Source: Nodularia sp. NIES-3585
Lineage (GTDB): Bacteria > Cyanobacteriota > Cyanobacteriia > Cyanobacteriales > Nostocaceae
Length of the DNA stretch: 64,000 nucleotides
Reading direction: 5' to 3'
Assembly (NCBI RefSeq): GCF_002218065.1
Contig: NZ_BDUB01000001.1
Span: forward strand, 2,116,711 to 2,180,710
The notes beneath the pieces are model-generated. The model was not told where the DNA came from. It was given only the letters and a program-made list of their open reading frames with translations, and made no database searches. A program made the position numbers and the translations under genes. Shown one piece after another: positions 28,354-37,298 of the stretch; position 1 is the first letter of the stretch, and the number at the start of each line of letters is the position of its first letter.

Positions 28354-28977
28354 TCAATAAAACATTAAATGACGTAATATATATGCTATTACGGTAACAG
28401 CACACACTACAGCTAGTTGACCGGGTAGTGCAAACCAAGAATATCTGAGAATTGCTTGCATTAGAGCCAAGTTTTCTGTGCCTTTCCACTGCAAAAGATA
28501 ACTGATAGTCAAATAAGTAACACCGCAGAGGTGGACAGTTAACAAGCCAGATATACAGCTAAAAGCCAGGTTTTCTAACCTGGGTCTAGTTTTAAAGGCT
28601 AAAGTTCCACAAATCCACGCTCCAGGAATAAAGCCTAGTAGATAGCCAAACTGAGATAGCTTAACATAACCAATACCGCCACCATCAGCAAATACAGGTA
28701 GCAAAGTTAAACCCATGACTAAATAGGCGATTTGCGATAGTGCGCCAGCATTTTTACCTCCTAAACAACCTACCAACAGCACTGCACCAACTTGACAGGT
28801 GACACCTAGAGAAAAAGTCTGAATTCCCTGCTGACTCCAACTCCAAGGCAATGCTACACCATAAGCTTCTAGGAAGGTACCGCCCATTGTTAAGAGCAAG
28901 CCTACCATAGACCATAGTAATTGAACGGTTCCCACATTTCCAACACTTTCAGCCATTTTACTTTTACAAATGCTCAA
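28354..28977 (-). CDS. bioY: Biotin transporter substrate-binding protein BioY
   Basis: This 207-residue integral membrane protein of the ECF S-component family has about six hydrophobic segments and BioY-type motifs (GQ-like SLGVTCQVGAVLLVGCLGGK, then GALSQIAYLVMGLTLLPVFA, GGGIGYVKLSQFGYLLGFIP). It binds biotin and may work alone or with an ECF energising module encoded elsewhere. The start may be ATG 28977 or the in-frame ATG 28956 (MAESVGNVG). In cyanobacteria bioY is often next to lspA; here the repeat elements at 27971-28316 separate them, which looks secondary. Confidence 0.88.
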   Translation of the reverse strand: MSICKSKMAESVGNVGTVQLLWSMVGLLLTMGGTFLEAYGVALPWSWSQQGIQTFSLGVTCQVGAVLLVGCLGGKNAGALSQIAYLVMGLTLLPVFADGGGIGYVKLSQFGYLLGFIPGAWICGTLAFKTRPRLENLAFSCISGLLTVHLCGVTYLTISYLLQWKGTENLALMQAILRYSWFALPGQLAVVCAVTVIAYILRHLMFY

Positions 28978-29219
28978 ACAATGTTTAAAAAAATTAGTAT
29001 CTGTGTTTGAGGTTATATTTTGAGCATTTGTTTATACAGATTGCTCATACTACACTAATGCCCATTTTTCATTATGACTTCTGATAGCTTGCATGGCGAG
29101 TGGGGAAAAGCCTTTTTATGTTGTGCTGAGGTTTTAACCCGGATTTCTCACAAATGAGAAAAAACGCTGAGGTTAGCCAAATTGAGGACAGTTTAAGTGA
29201 AGCCGACTTAACTGAATCA

Positions 29220-29576
29220 TTAACATGATTTGATTTGACTCCTTGTGCTGCCAACATTGCTATTAGATAAGGCATTCCACAAGCTAGCCATTGCACCACC
29301 TGCTACCCCAAACGCATAGCCTACGCCCAAATTTTCTAACATTTGAGCCATAGCTGCGCTCGCCGAAGGCATCGCATCAGCAACCGAGAGCTTGGCAGTT
29401 TCATTGAGTAAAAAAGGTTGAATTTCCGTTTTTTGCTCTAATTTCTCCAACTGATGGGAACCGTTTGAAGAAGATTCTACATAGTTGTTTGGTGGTAATT
29501 CCTTGTATAGCTCAGTAGAAGTATCATTGTTGATAAATATTGCCCCTGCTCTATTTTTCAAGTTTTTCCACATCAT
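29220..29576 (-). pseudogene. N-terminal fragment of a thiamine-pyrophosphate-dependent enzyme
   Basis: A 118-codon frame. Residues 1-60 look like a linker. Then SASAAMAQMLENLGVGYAFG, VAGGAMASLWNALSNS match the start of the TPP_enzyme_N domain of acetolactate synthase-like proteins. The match stops abruptly at residue 106 and the frame ends ten codons later with no downstream continuation in any minus-strand frame that I could recognise. Full-length relatives have more than 500 residues with the TPP-binding domain at the C-terminus, so this is a truncated remnant. Nostocales carry such genes in secondary-metabolite clusters, but no such cluster is present here. Confidence 0.65.
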
Positions 29577-30348
29577 TGAAAATAATTAAGCTATATTTGC
29601 AATCAAAAATCTTTTGATGAGATTACCAAAATTTCCGTTACTATATTAGCTAAATGGGAAAACTAAGTTTTTCTGACCCTGAAGTGAAACTCATAAATTT
29701 CTCGATTTAACCTTCTCCTATAAGGATCTCAATAAAAAACTATTTCTCTATTTACAAAAAATCATTAAGAGTCAATTTTGTGACGTTTTTTAATACATAA
29801 GGGCTAATTTAATTCTATTACTTTAGATTGATGAATAACTATAAGGTATGTATTTATTCTTAATGATCGTGTTTTTTATAACAAATAATCTGGAGTTAAA
29901 TTATTTTTATTTGGCGAGATATATTTCTTATGGCAGATGACTGACTAAGTTAGAATATAGTTAAATCTTTAACAACACATAAGAGATTAAGAAAAATTAT
30001 AAATTTCAGTTTATGAACTATGAGTCATGAATTATTTTCGTCAAAATTACTCTTTATGCACTGTACAAATAAAATATTTTATGAATTAATCAAATTAAGT
30101 CATTTCAGATTTATCAGATATATCCTTAGCTCGATTTTGTGCAAAATTAAGCACTCGATTTCTTTATCTGGCAAAAATCCTGGTTTTTTGGCAAATACTT
30201 TTTCTAGGTCACACAGTATCGATGAAATTAAAAAAGTAAACCCACTGTACTGTATAGGTTTCAGCGATACCAATCTCGTGGCAAAAAAATGGATAAGTTC
30301 GAGCTTAGATGAAGACTATAGGACTCATATTTGATTTATGAAACACAC

Positions 30349-30410
30349 GTAGTGTAACGCACCAAGACCTGGAAGACGGTGCGTTAGGCTAAAGCCATAA
30401 CACACCCTAC
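30349..30410. repeat. GTAGGGTG(T/C)GTT inverted-repeat element, copy 3
   Basis: Starts GTAGTGTAACGCACC and ends CATAACACACCCTAC, with internal GGTGCGTT. Same family as the copies at 8796 and 30503. Confidence 0.6.
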
Positions 30411-30502
30411 ATATACTTAGATTTTTTCAATAATCAAATCGCATTCCTATATAAATACTAAGTAAGTCCTATAATATTCAAGCTATGTTAAAAACTTTCA
30501 AT

Positions 30503-30579
30503 GTAGGGTGTGTTGTCGCGCAGCGCAACGCACCGTCAAAACTCCGGCTTCAGTGTCAACAGGGCATCACACACCCTAG
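30503..30579. repeat. GTAGGGTG(T/C)GTT inverted-repeat element, copy 4
   Basis: Starts GTAGGGTGTGTTGTCGCGCA and ends CATCACACACCCTAG, giving terminal inverted repeats. Nearly identical in its left 35 bp to the partial copy at 27971. Confidence 0.65.
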
Positions 30580-31100
30580 CAACAATTTATATTTCTTGAT
30601 GTACATTGAATTTTTCTCGCCGACTTAATTATGCAGTTTATTTTAAATATCAATCCTCCTATAAAAATTAAACGTTTATGTTTAAAACTTTTCCAAGAAT
30701 AAATTACTTACCTTGTTTTGTGAGGTAGCCACTCCCGCATAAATGTTAAATTTAAGTAATATTGCATTTATGACTTAGGCTGTTATATTGCAAAATCAGC
30801 GAATTATTGAAAAATCCGTTATTTTTATCCTAATATCAGAGATCAATTTTTAAAACAAAATTTAAATCTCTATAATCAACTAGTTAAAATACTGACCTAA
30901 TCACAGAAGCCAGCTAATTATTAAACTTAATTAATCGGAATTTAATTTGATTGATCAATAGCCCCGGACAAAAATATCCATGTTTTAAATTAATTTATGT
31001 TAATTTATTATTAAGAAATTCACAATCAATTGTAGGTATCTCTAATGTTTAGTTTATTTATGGCTCTAGTGCTGAGTTATGATAAGGAGAGAATCAAGTC

Positions 31101-33101
31101 ATGAAGTCTAATGAAAATACATTAGTTTTCTCCAATTCTCAATGGAAGCTACCGCCAGAAATAGATTTAAAATTTGCTTATTTCCTGATCAATGAAGCTG
31201 TAGATGTCGCTTTCTGCTTAGGAGAAAATGAGCAGTTTATTTATGTCAATGATGCCACTTGCCAAATAACTGAGTATTCTCGTGAGGAATTACTTTCCAT
31301 GAGACTGCATGATATAGATATAGAATTTTGTCTACATAATTGGTCAAATATCAAATCACAAAATTCTTCTGCCTTTAAATCTCGCTATCGCGCCAAGGGA
31401 GGGCGAATATTTTTAGTAGAAATATCTATAATCTATGTAGAAAATCAAGGTAAAAAGTTTGGTTGTGCTGTTGTGCGAGACAAAAGTGATGAAATTATAG
31501 AGTTGAGTGTACAAACATGGATGGATGAATTGAAAAATGCCAAAAATTATTTTCAACAGGTTTCGCAACTAAGTACAAAAGAAGTAGAACTAGGAATATC
31601 CCTGTCCATATTTAATTCTACTCTTGAATCTACTGCTGTCGGCATTGTTGCAATTAACTTTGAGGGGGAAATTCTGAGTTTAAATCAGAAGTTTATCGAT
31701 ATGTGGCAAATTCCACAACTCTTGACATTATCCCAAAAATGTCCTCAATGTAAAAGTTTTTTTGAGAATCAAGTTAAAGATCCAGAAGCATTTTCTCGGC
31801 TGATTTGGGAAGTTTCTAGCGAATCCGATTTCGAGAGCTACTATATTTTGGATTTGAAGGATGGCAGGACATTTGCACACTACTCTAAACCTCACTATCT
31901 AGCTGATAAAATTGTCGGTAGAGTTTGGACTGTTTGGGATATTACGGAATCCCAAAAAACCGAAGCAGCACTTAAACTTAATGAATCTAGATTCCGAACT
32001 TTAGCAGAAACAACAGAGGCGAACATTTTCCTAATTCAAGGAACACATTTGTGCTATATAAATCCTGCGGTAGAAAAACTCACTGGCTACAAAAAAGAGG
32101 AACTGCTAAAGGATTTTGACCTTCACCGACTAATCAAGAGTAAAGAACCCAGGCAGGTACGCCACCAAAATCCCGCAGCGAACCTGGAATACCAGGAAAT
32201 GAATCTGCTGACAAAAGACGGAACAGAACGCTGGCTAGCTTGCGCGGTTGCCAAGCTTGATGGAATGCTGGATTTCGGAGGAAAACCAGTGGAACTGATT
32301 ACAGGCATTGATATTACAGATTACAAAAATGTCGAATCAGACCTGAATTTAGCTTTAGCACAAGCAAAACAACTCAGCGAACTCAGGGCGCGGTTTCTGG
32401 CTATGGTCTGTCATCAATTTCGGACTCCATTGAATATTGTTTCATTCTCTAATAGCTTACTTAAACAACAAGTAGATAAACACACACAGCAGAAAATACA
32501 ACCATTAATCGAACATATTGAAAAAGCCATCGAACAAATCAGCCAGATGTTAGATGATACTTTGTTCTTTGCTAAAGCAGAAACAGCCAAAATAAGTTTT
32601 GAACCTGAACCGATTGATTTAATCGAGTTCTGCAATAATTTAGTGGCACAAATGGACATGAGCATGAGCCAAAAATCAATCGAGTTTGTTAGTCAATTCG
32701 ACTACCTAACAGCCTATGTTGATGCCAAATTACTAGAGCCTATTTTGAAAAATTTGCTCGAAAATGCTATTAAATATTCTCCTTCTAACCTGAGTGTTGA
32801 TTTTATGCTAGCTTGCGAAAATGGTCAGTTAATTTTCCAGGTCAAAGACCAGGGAATTGGTATTCCACTCACAGACCAACAGAGCTTATTTGAACCATTT
32901 TATCGGGGGAGTAATATCAAAAATATACCCGGTACTGGACTAGGGTTATCGATTATCAAAACCCTTGTAGATTTACATGGCGGTCAAGTTGTGCTGGAAA
33001 GTGAGGTAGGTGTAGGCACTACCTTTACTGTGATGCTGCCATTAATTAAAAGAGAATTTCTCCTGGACGAGAAATCAGTGTTGAATGAACATAGTTGTTA
33101 G
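31101..33101 (+). CDS. PAS-domain sensor histidine kinase
   Basis: This 666-residue soluble kinase has three PAS-like modules (about 25-135, 170-290 and 300-415; the third is followed by a PAC-like GGKPVELITGIDITDYK). A short coiled linker leads to a HisKA domain with phosphoacceptor His438 in MVCHQFRTPLNIVSFS. The HATPase domain has an N box ENAIKYSPSN near 555, G1 DQGIGIP and G2 GTGLGLSIIK. There is no membrane segment, so it senses an internal signal. The pattern CPQCKSFF in the second PAS could bind metal, which is speculative. Its TAG stop lies inside the terminal repeat of MITE copy B. The response regulator 230 bp downstream is the obvious partner. AAGGAG precedes the ATG. Confidence 0.93.
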   Translation: MKSNENTLVFSNSQWKLPPEIDLKFAYFLINEAVDVAFCLGENEQFIYVNDATCQITEYSREELLSMRLHDIDIEFCLHNWSNIKSQNSSAFKSRYRAKGGRIFLVEISIIYVENQGKKFGCAVVRDKSDEIIELSVQTWMDELKNAKNYFQQVSQLSTKEVELGISLSIFNSTLESTAVGIVAINFEGEILSLNQKFIDMWQIPQLLTLSQKCPQCKSFFENQVKDPEAFSRLIWEVSSESDFESYYILDLKDGRTFAHYSKPHYLADKIVGRVWTVWDITESQKTEAALKLNESRFRTLAETTEANIFLIQGTHLCYINPAVEKLTGYKKEELLKDFDLHRLIKSKEPRQVRHQNPAANLEYQEMNLLTKDGTERWLACAVAKLDGMLDFGGKPVELITGIDITDYKNVESDLNLALAQAKQLSELRARFLAMVCHQFRTPLNIVSFSNSLLKQQVDKHTQQKIQPLIEHIEKAIEQISQMLDDTLFFAKAETAKISFEPEPIDLIEFCNNLVAQMDMSMSQKSIEFVSQFDYLTAYVDAKLLEPILKNLLENAIKYSPSNLSVDFMLACENGQLIFQVKDQGIGIPLTDQQSLFEPFYRGSNIKNIPGTGLGLSIIKTLVDLHGGQVVLESEVGVGTTFTVMLPLIKREFLLDEKSVLNEHSC

Positions 33102-33249
33102 GGACTTCCAAGGAATAAAATCCCCAATTTGTAGGGTGGTTTAGGATGATAGTCCGTAACCCACTAATATCCCTGAAATTTATGGTGGATTAGGCGCTCG
33201 CTTTCCCCGAATACAATTTTTGGGTAATTAATTTTCTGGTGTTCCCTTA
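33098..33249. mobile_element. MITE-like element, copy B (about 152 bp, inverted relative to copy A)
   Basis: Bounded by TTAGGGACTTCC and GGTGTTCCCTTA. Its inverse complement matches 28164-28316 nearly end to end (shared blocks include CCATAAATTTCAGGGATA and GGGGATTTTATTCCTTGGAA). The left terminal repeat supplies the TAG stop codon of the upstream histidine kinase, so insertion occurred at, or redefined, the gene end. No ORF inside. Confidence 0.75.
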
Positions 33250-33330
33250 ATTAAGCAATTAATATTTATAACTCCGGAAAATCCTAGATTAATCTCGTCC
33301 CTTTCCTGCCACAATTTAGGGTGCTAAAAT

Positions 33331-34176
33331 ATGAAATACGAATCACCAAAAAAAATTTTGGTAATTGAAGATGATACTGTTACCCGCAATCTTTATGTAA
33401 AGGGTCTTCAAGCTAAAGGTTTTGATATTATCAGTGCTGAAAATGGCTCTGCTGGACTCCAACAAGCACAAGAGCATATACCTGATTTAGTGGTTTGTGA
33501 TATTACAATGCCTGATCTAGATGGTTATGGTGTTCTGACAATGCTTCGTCAAGATCCTGTTACAGCAATTATTCCCTTTATTTTTATTACTGGTAGCTCC
33601 ACTAGAGGATTTGTTCGCAGAGGGATGGAATTAGGTGCAGATGACTATGTTACTAAACCCTCTACAGTAGATGAATTGCTCAGAGCCATTACTACACAGT
33701 TGCAAAGACAAGCTATGCTCCGAAGCTGGTGCGCTACTAAATTTCAGGAAGCTCAAAAATCAGCCTCGGCAGATAAAACCTCAGCTTTCAATCAACCTAA
33801 TTCAATATTTCCGTGTATTCCCCAATTAAAAAAAGTTTTTGATTTTATCGAAGCTCATTATCACGAAGGAATTACACTGTGTGATGTGGCTGAAGCAGTT
33901 GGTTACTCACCTGCTTATTTAACTAACCAAGTAGGGAAGCAAACAGGAGAAACTATCAACAGTTGGATTGTTAAACGCCGGATGGAAGGGGCGCGTTTTT
34001 TACTGCAAAATGACCACCAAACAGTAGAGCAAATAGCCAGAGCATTGGGTTATCAAGATGTTTCCCATTTTTCCCGCCAGTTTCGTCAACATCATGGTTT
34101 ACCTCCCCATGCTTGGCGCAAAGAACATCAGGTTGGTTATTACAAAGTCAAAGTCAGTAGTCACGAAATGAATTGA
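33331..34176 (+). CDS. Response regulator with AraC-type DNA-binding domain
   Basis: This 281-residue protein has an N-terminal receiver domain with EDD near 13-15, phosphoacceptor Asp57 (LVVCDITMPDLDGYG) and Lys109 (YVTKPST). A linker leads to a C-terminal AraC/XylS double helix-turn-helix (about 170-275: ITLCDVAEAVGYSPAYLTNQ, then TVEQIARALGYQDVSHFSRQ, FRQHHGLPPHAWR). AraC-type outputs on receivers are much rarer than OmpR or NarL types. It is probably phosphorylated by the adjacent PAS kinase; target genes are unknown. The gene starts 81 bp after MITE copy B, which separates it from the kinase. Confidence 0.93.
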   Translation: MKYESPKKILVIEDDTVTRNLYVKGLQAKGFDIISAENGSAGLQQAQEHIPDLVVCDITMPDLDGYGVLTMLRQDPVTAIIPFIFITGSSTRGFVRRGMELGADDYVTKPSTVDELLRAITTQLQRQAMLRSWCATKFQEAQKSASADKTSAFNQPNSIFPCIPQLKKVFDFIEAHYHEGITLCDVAEAVGYSPAYLTNQVGKQTGETINSWIVKRRMEGARFLLQNDHQTVEQIARALGYQDVSHFSRQFRQHHGLPPHAWRKEHQVGYYKVKVSSHEMN

Positions 34177-34182
34177 ACCTCC

Positions 34183-34350
34183 CATGACTCTGACTTTTCA
34201 CGGGAAGTCCTCAAACCGCGAAACAACGTGACTTTTTCCACAGGCTAATTATCAATAGCTCTAAGTTAATGAAAATAACTAACGTAAAAATGATGGTTTG
34301 AGAAAAGCTCAAAATGGCGTTTTCCAGATGCCGTGAAAAGTCAGCCCATG
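34183..34350. repeat. Inverted-repeat element with CTGACTTTTCACGG arms
   Basis: The left arm (34183-34203, containing CTGACTTTTCACGG) and right arm (34331-34350, CCGTGAAAAGTCAGCCCATG) are inverse complements apart from a 2-bp difference. A 26-bp match to the right arm region occurs at 8949. The 127-bp interior is non-coding. Probable MITE or insertion-sequence remnant. Confidence 0.55.
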
Positions 34351-34430
34351 ACTAGAATTCACGAGTGTGCGGCTTGCAGTCATCAATAAATTTCCCACAT
34401 ATTCTTTTGAAAAAGGAGAAAACTTGACAA

Positions 34431-34466
34431 TCTCCCGCCACATCTGACAACTTGGCGGGAGATTTT
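34431..34466 (+). terminator. Strong hairpin followed by T-run
   Basis: TCTCCCGCCA (34431-34440) and TGGCGGGAGA (34453-34462) are perfect inverse complements around a 12-nt loop, followed by TTTT. It is a likely intrinsic terminator, about 255 bp after the AraC-type regulator, and it would protect the pst promoter from upstream read-through. Confidence 0.65.
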
Positions 34467-34593
34467 CGCTGCCTAGCAACCTACTTATTGGTGATTTCAC
34501 CACCGATTTTTACAAAAAATATGTATAAATTTTTTTGATAAATAAAATCTGAATGTAACAAATTGATCAAAAAAGCCTATTTTTTTTGACTTT

Positions 34594-34623
34594 GTTAACC
34601 TTTTGTTTACCTTGAAGTGTATC
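34594..34623 (+). promoter_or_regulatory. Pho box upstream of the pst operon
   Basis: GTTAACCT (34594-34601), GTTTACCT (34605-34612) and AGTGTATC (34616-34623) are three 8-bp direct repeats at 11-bp spacing, the cyanobacterial PhoB/SphR binding pattern (consensus close to PyTTAAPyPyT). The third repeat is weaker. It predicts induction of pstSCAB on phosphate starvation by the SphS-SphR system. Confidence 0.75.
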
Positions 34624-35048
34624 TTCTGGAGGTATTCTTATTCACTGTACATAAATAAATTCACGAAGAATTTACAGTAATGCTTGTGTCACAGAGCAAG
34701 CCTCAGACATTCCCGGTGGTACTGCTACATCTGTAGACTTTGGTGCCTGTGATTTTGCCATGACCAAAAGAGGCAGGGGAGTTCTTAGCAGGGGGCAAGG
34801 GGGAAGGATTCAGGATTTTACCTGCCAACAGGGAACAGAGCAACTAAATTTATTTATGAACATTAGAAAAAAATTATTTCGAGATGCGAAGCACGAGAAA
34901 TAATTTGTCCTTATTTCAAGCCCCTAAATTTATTTATGGGGTTCTGCCCTGCCCCCCGCCCCCTGCCCCTTTTCCTCTTGTTTGACCGATAAAGCAAGGT
35001 CTTTTTGATCTGAATCCGTAGTCCTTTCGCAAAGTGAACATATTTTTC

Positions 35049-36155
35049 ATGGTTCTCAATCGCAAAGTCCTTTTAGCAATCGCCTCTCTACCAATGATGT
35101 TGGTAGCAACAGCCTGTGCGCCTAGCCCAGATGCTGGTAATGATGCTAGCCCAGCTGGTCAGAACGTTAGTGGTAGTGGGCAGAAGGTAACCATTAGTGG
35201 GGCTGGGGCAAGCTTCCCTGCACCTCTTTTTCAACGATGGTTTGATGCCTACAATCGCCAAGTTGACTCCAATGTTCAGGTGAGCTATCAGTCCATAGGA
35301 AGTGGGGCAGGTTTGGAGCAGTACATCAAAGGCACAGTAGACTTTGGAGCCAGTGAAGCACCCATTACTGACTCCGCAGATAGGCTAAAGTCCTTCAAAA
35401 CAGCTTACAATTACGATCCGATCCAAGTTCCCATGACTGGAGGCTTTTTATCTTTCTCCTACAACTTACCAGGAGTTAACGATCAAGAACTCAGACTCTC
35501 TCGCACAACTTACTGTGGTATCGTAACGGGTAAAATTACTCGATGGAATGATCCAGCGATCGCAGCTGATAACCCCGGTTTAAAAATTCCCGACTTAGGT
35601 GTTACCTTTGCCCACCGGTCTGATGGCAGTGGTACCACCTTTGTATTCACCAACCACATTCAAACTGTCTGCCCAGACTGGAAGTCTGGCGCGGGAACTT
35701 CCGTAGAGTGGCCTGTGGGCATTGGCGGTCAAGGTAACGAGGGCGTAGCCGCCACGATTCAGCAGAATGAAGGAGCCATTGGTTATTTATCCTATGCTTA
35801 TGCTGCTCTTAACGACATTGACTCAGCCCGGATTGAAAACAAAGCCGGAACCTTTATCGCCCCATCCCCAGAAGCAGCAGGCAATGCTCTACTAGATCAA
35901 CCAGTACCAGAAGATTTCGCCCTTTTAGTCCCCGACCCCGCAGGTAAGGATTCCTACCCCATAGTCGGTCTAGCTTGGGTGATGATTTATCGAAATTATG
36001 AAGACGATGCCAAATGGCAAGCTATGCGTAAGGTCTTTGAATGGTCTTTAGGCCCAGAAGGCAGGAAAATCGCAGAAGAACTTCTTTATGTCCCCATTCC
36101 TGATGCTTTAGCAGAACGGATTAAAAAGCAGTTTGATACCGTGAACGCCAAGTAA
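35049..36155 (+). CDS. pstS: Phosphate ABC transporter substrate-binding lipoprotein
   Basis: A periplasmic phosphate-binding protein of 368 residues from ATG 35049. It has a lipoprotein signal (MVLNRKVLLAIASLPMMLVA, then TAC with the lipidated Cys) and a Ser/Gly-rich linker. PstS phosphate-site motifs follow: SGAGASFPAPLFQRWFDAYN, SIGSGAGLEQYIKGTVDFGA and HRSDGSGTTFVFTNHI. GTG 35034 is an in-frame alternative that adds five residues. It is first in pstS-pstC-pstA-pstB-pstB, downstream of a Pho box. Confidence 0.95.
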   Translation: MVLNRKVLLAIASLPMMLVATACAPSPDAGNDASPAGQNVSGSGQKVTISGAGASFPAPLFQRWFDAYNRQVDSNVQVSYQSIGSGAGLEQYIKGTVDFGASEAPITDSADRLKSFKTAYNYDPIQVPMTGGFLSFSYNLPGVNDQELRLSRTTYCGIVTGKITRWNDPAIAADNPGLKIPDLGVTFAHRSDGSGTTFVFTNHIQTVCPDWKSGAGTSVEWPVGIGGQGNEGVAATIQQNEGAIGYLSYAYAALNDIDSARIENKAGTFIAPSPEAAGNALLDQPVPEDFALLVPDPAGKDSYPIVGLAWVMIYRNYEDDAKWQAMRKVFEWSLGPEGRKIAEELLYVPIPDALAERIKKQFDTVNAK

Positions 36156-36265
36156 GGATATGAGATTATTGGGAGTGTCCTTGATTATCAAACACTCCCA
36201 AAATTTATCCAGGACACCTGAGTTAGGACATGACCACATAACAATATTATGAAGGGGAAAACGTC

Positions 36266-37231
36266 ATGACATCGGCTGATCCATCTACTCGATTAACCGA
36301 TCATAGCCTGGAAAAGCAAACCAGTCCGGCTAGAGTTCTCGATGTCGGTTTTTGGGGACTAACTCTGCTACTAGCCATTAGTGCCGGCGCAGTTTTACTC
36401 TGGGTGATCGTCCAGACGGCTATAGCAGCTACACCAGCCATTCAAGAATTTGGTCTCGGTTTTTTATGGGGTACAACCTGGAACCCTGTCACCAACGTCT
36501 ATGGGGTACTGCCTCAGATATATGGAACCATAGTCACCGCCTTTATTGCCCTGTTAATTGCAATTCCTCTGGGCATCGGAGTAGCCATATTTTTAACCGA
36601 AGGATTTGCGCCTAATTGGGTGACAACTCCCATTGCCTTTGCCATTGAGCTAATCGTTGCTATTCCCAGTGTGGTTTTAGGGATTTGGGGTATCTTCGTC
36701 CTCATTCCAGCTATTAAACCTGTTTTCAGCTTTCTCAATACTTACTTGGGCTGGATTCCTATTTTTAGTGGCAATGCGGCTCCAGGCAATAGCATCTTAA
36801 TTGTGGGCTTGGTATTGGCAATTATGATTGTGCCTATTATTATCTCTATTACCCGTAGCACCTTTGAAGTCCTACCCCCATATCTCCGCAATGGTTCTTT
36901 AGCTTTAGGCGCAACTCGTTGGGAAACAATTCTGAGAGTATTAATTCCCGCTGGTTTATCGGGCATTGTTAGTTCCGTGATGTTGGCTATGGGTCGAGCA
37001 ATGGGGGAAACTATGGTCGCCGCCATGCTAATTGGTAACGCCAACCGCATTAATATTTCATGGCTTCGTCCCGGATCGACGATTACAGGTTTAATTGCCT
37101 CCCAATTCGGAGAAGCCGGACGCACCCAAGTTGCCGCTCTGATGTACGCTGGTGTAGTACTAATGATCTTGTCGCTGGTGGTGAACATTTTAGCTGAAAT
37201 TATTATTCGTCGATTCCAGAATGTCGAGTAA
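36266..37231 (+). CDS. pstC: Phosphate ABC transporter permease PstC
   Basis: This 321-residue inner-membrane permease has six predicted hydrophobic segments and the conserved binding-protein-dependent coupling loop (LALGATRWETILRVLIPAGL). It also shows the PstC signature AMGRAMGETMVAAMLIGNA. With PstA it forms the phosphate channel, powered by PstB. It follows pstS by 110 bp; AAGGGGAAAA precedes the ATG. Intact and normal length. Confidence 0.96.
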   Translation: MTSADPSTRLTDHSLEKQTSPARVLDVGFWGLTLLLAISAGAVLLWVIVQTAIAATPAIQEFGLGFLWGTTWNPVTNVYGVLPQIYGTIVTAFIALLIAIPLGIGVAIFLTEGFAPNWVTTPIAFAIELIVAIPSVVLGIWGIFVLIPAIKPVFSFLNTYLGWIPIFSGNAAPGNSILIVGLVLAIMIVPIIISITRSTFEVLPPYLRNGSLALGATRWETILRVLIPAGLSGIVSSVMLAMGRAMGETMVAAMLIGNANRINISWLRPGSTITGLIASQFGEAGRTQVAALMYAGVVLMILSLVVNILAEIIIRRFQNVE

Positions 37232-37298
37232 AGTTTGCGGCTGTTTCCTCAGCTGTTATTAAAAGTAGATGCACAATTAAATTTACGAAATATCAATT

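Larger units (their letters stand above)
29577..31100. other. AT-rich 1.5-kb region with repeats and no convincing gene
   Basis: Strongly AT-rich. Contains two GTAGGGTG-family repeats (30349-30410, 30503-30579). The frame 30020-30334 (+, 104 codons) lacks a good ribosome binding site and any recognisable motif; its codon use looks random. The last 100 bp supply the leader of the histidine kinase with a good AAGGAG site at about 31084. No RNA gene was recognised. It may be the decayed remainder of the TPP-enzyme locus. Confidence 0.5.
34177..35033. other. 857-bp intergenic region upstream of pstS
   Basis: Contains, in order, an inverted-repeat element (34183-34350), a terminator-like hairpin (34431-34466), the Pho box (34594-34623) and GC-rich low-complexity sequence (about 34770-34800, 34945-34975). 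The 400 bp from the Pho box to pstS make an unusually long leader. No gene or known riboswitch was recognised in it. Confidence 0.55.

Noticed and set aside
30020-30334. A 104-codon open frame in the AT-rich region
   Set aside because: No ribosome binding site, no recognisable motif, erratic composition, and it ends just before a dispersed repeat. It is more likely a chance frame in low-complexity DNA.
34660-34800. Possible cobalamin-type riboswitch before pstS
   Set aside because: Some GGTGGTACTG-like text is present, but the conserved B12-box and paired helices are not found.
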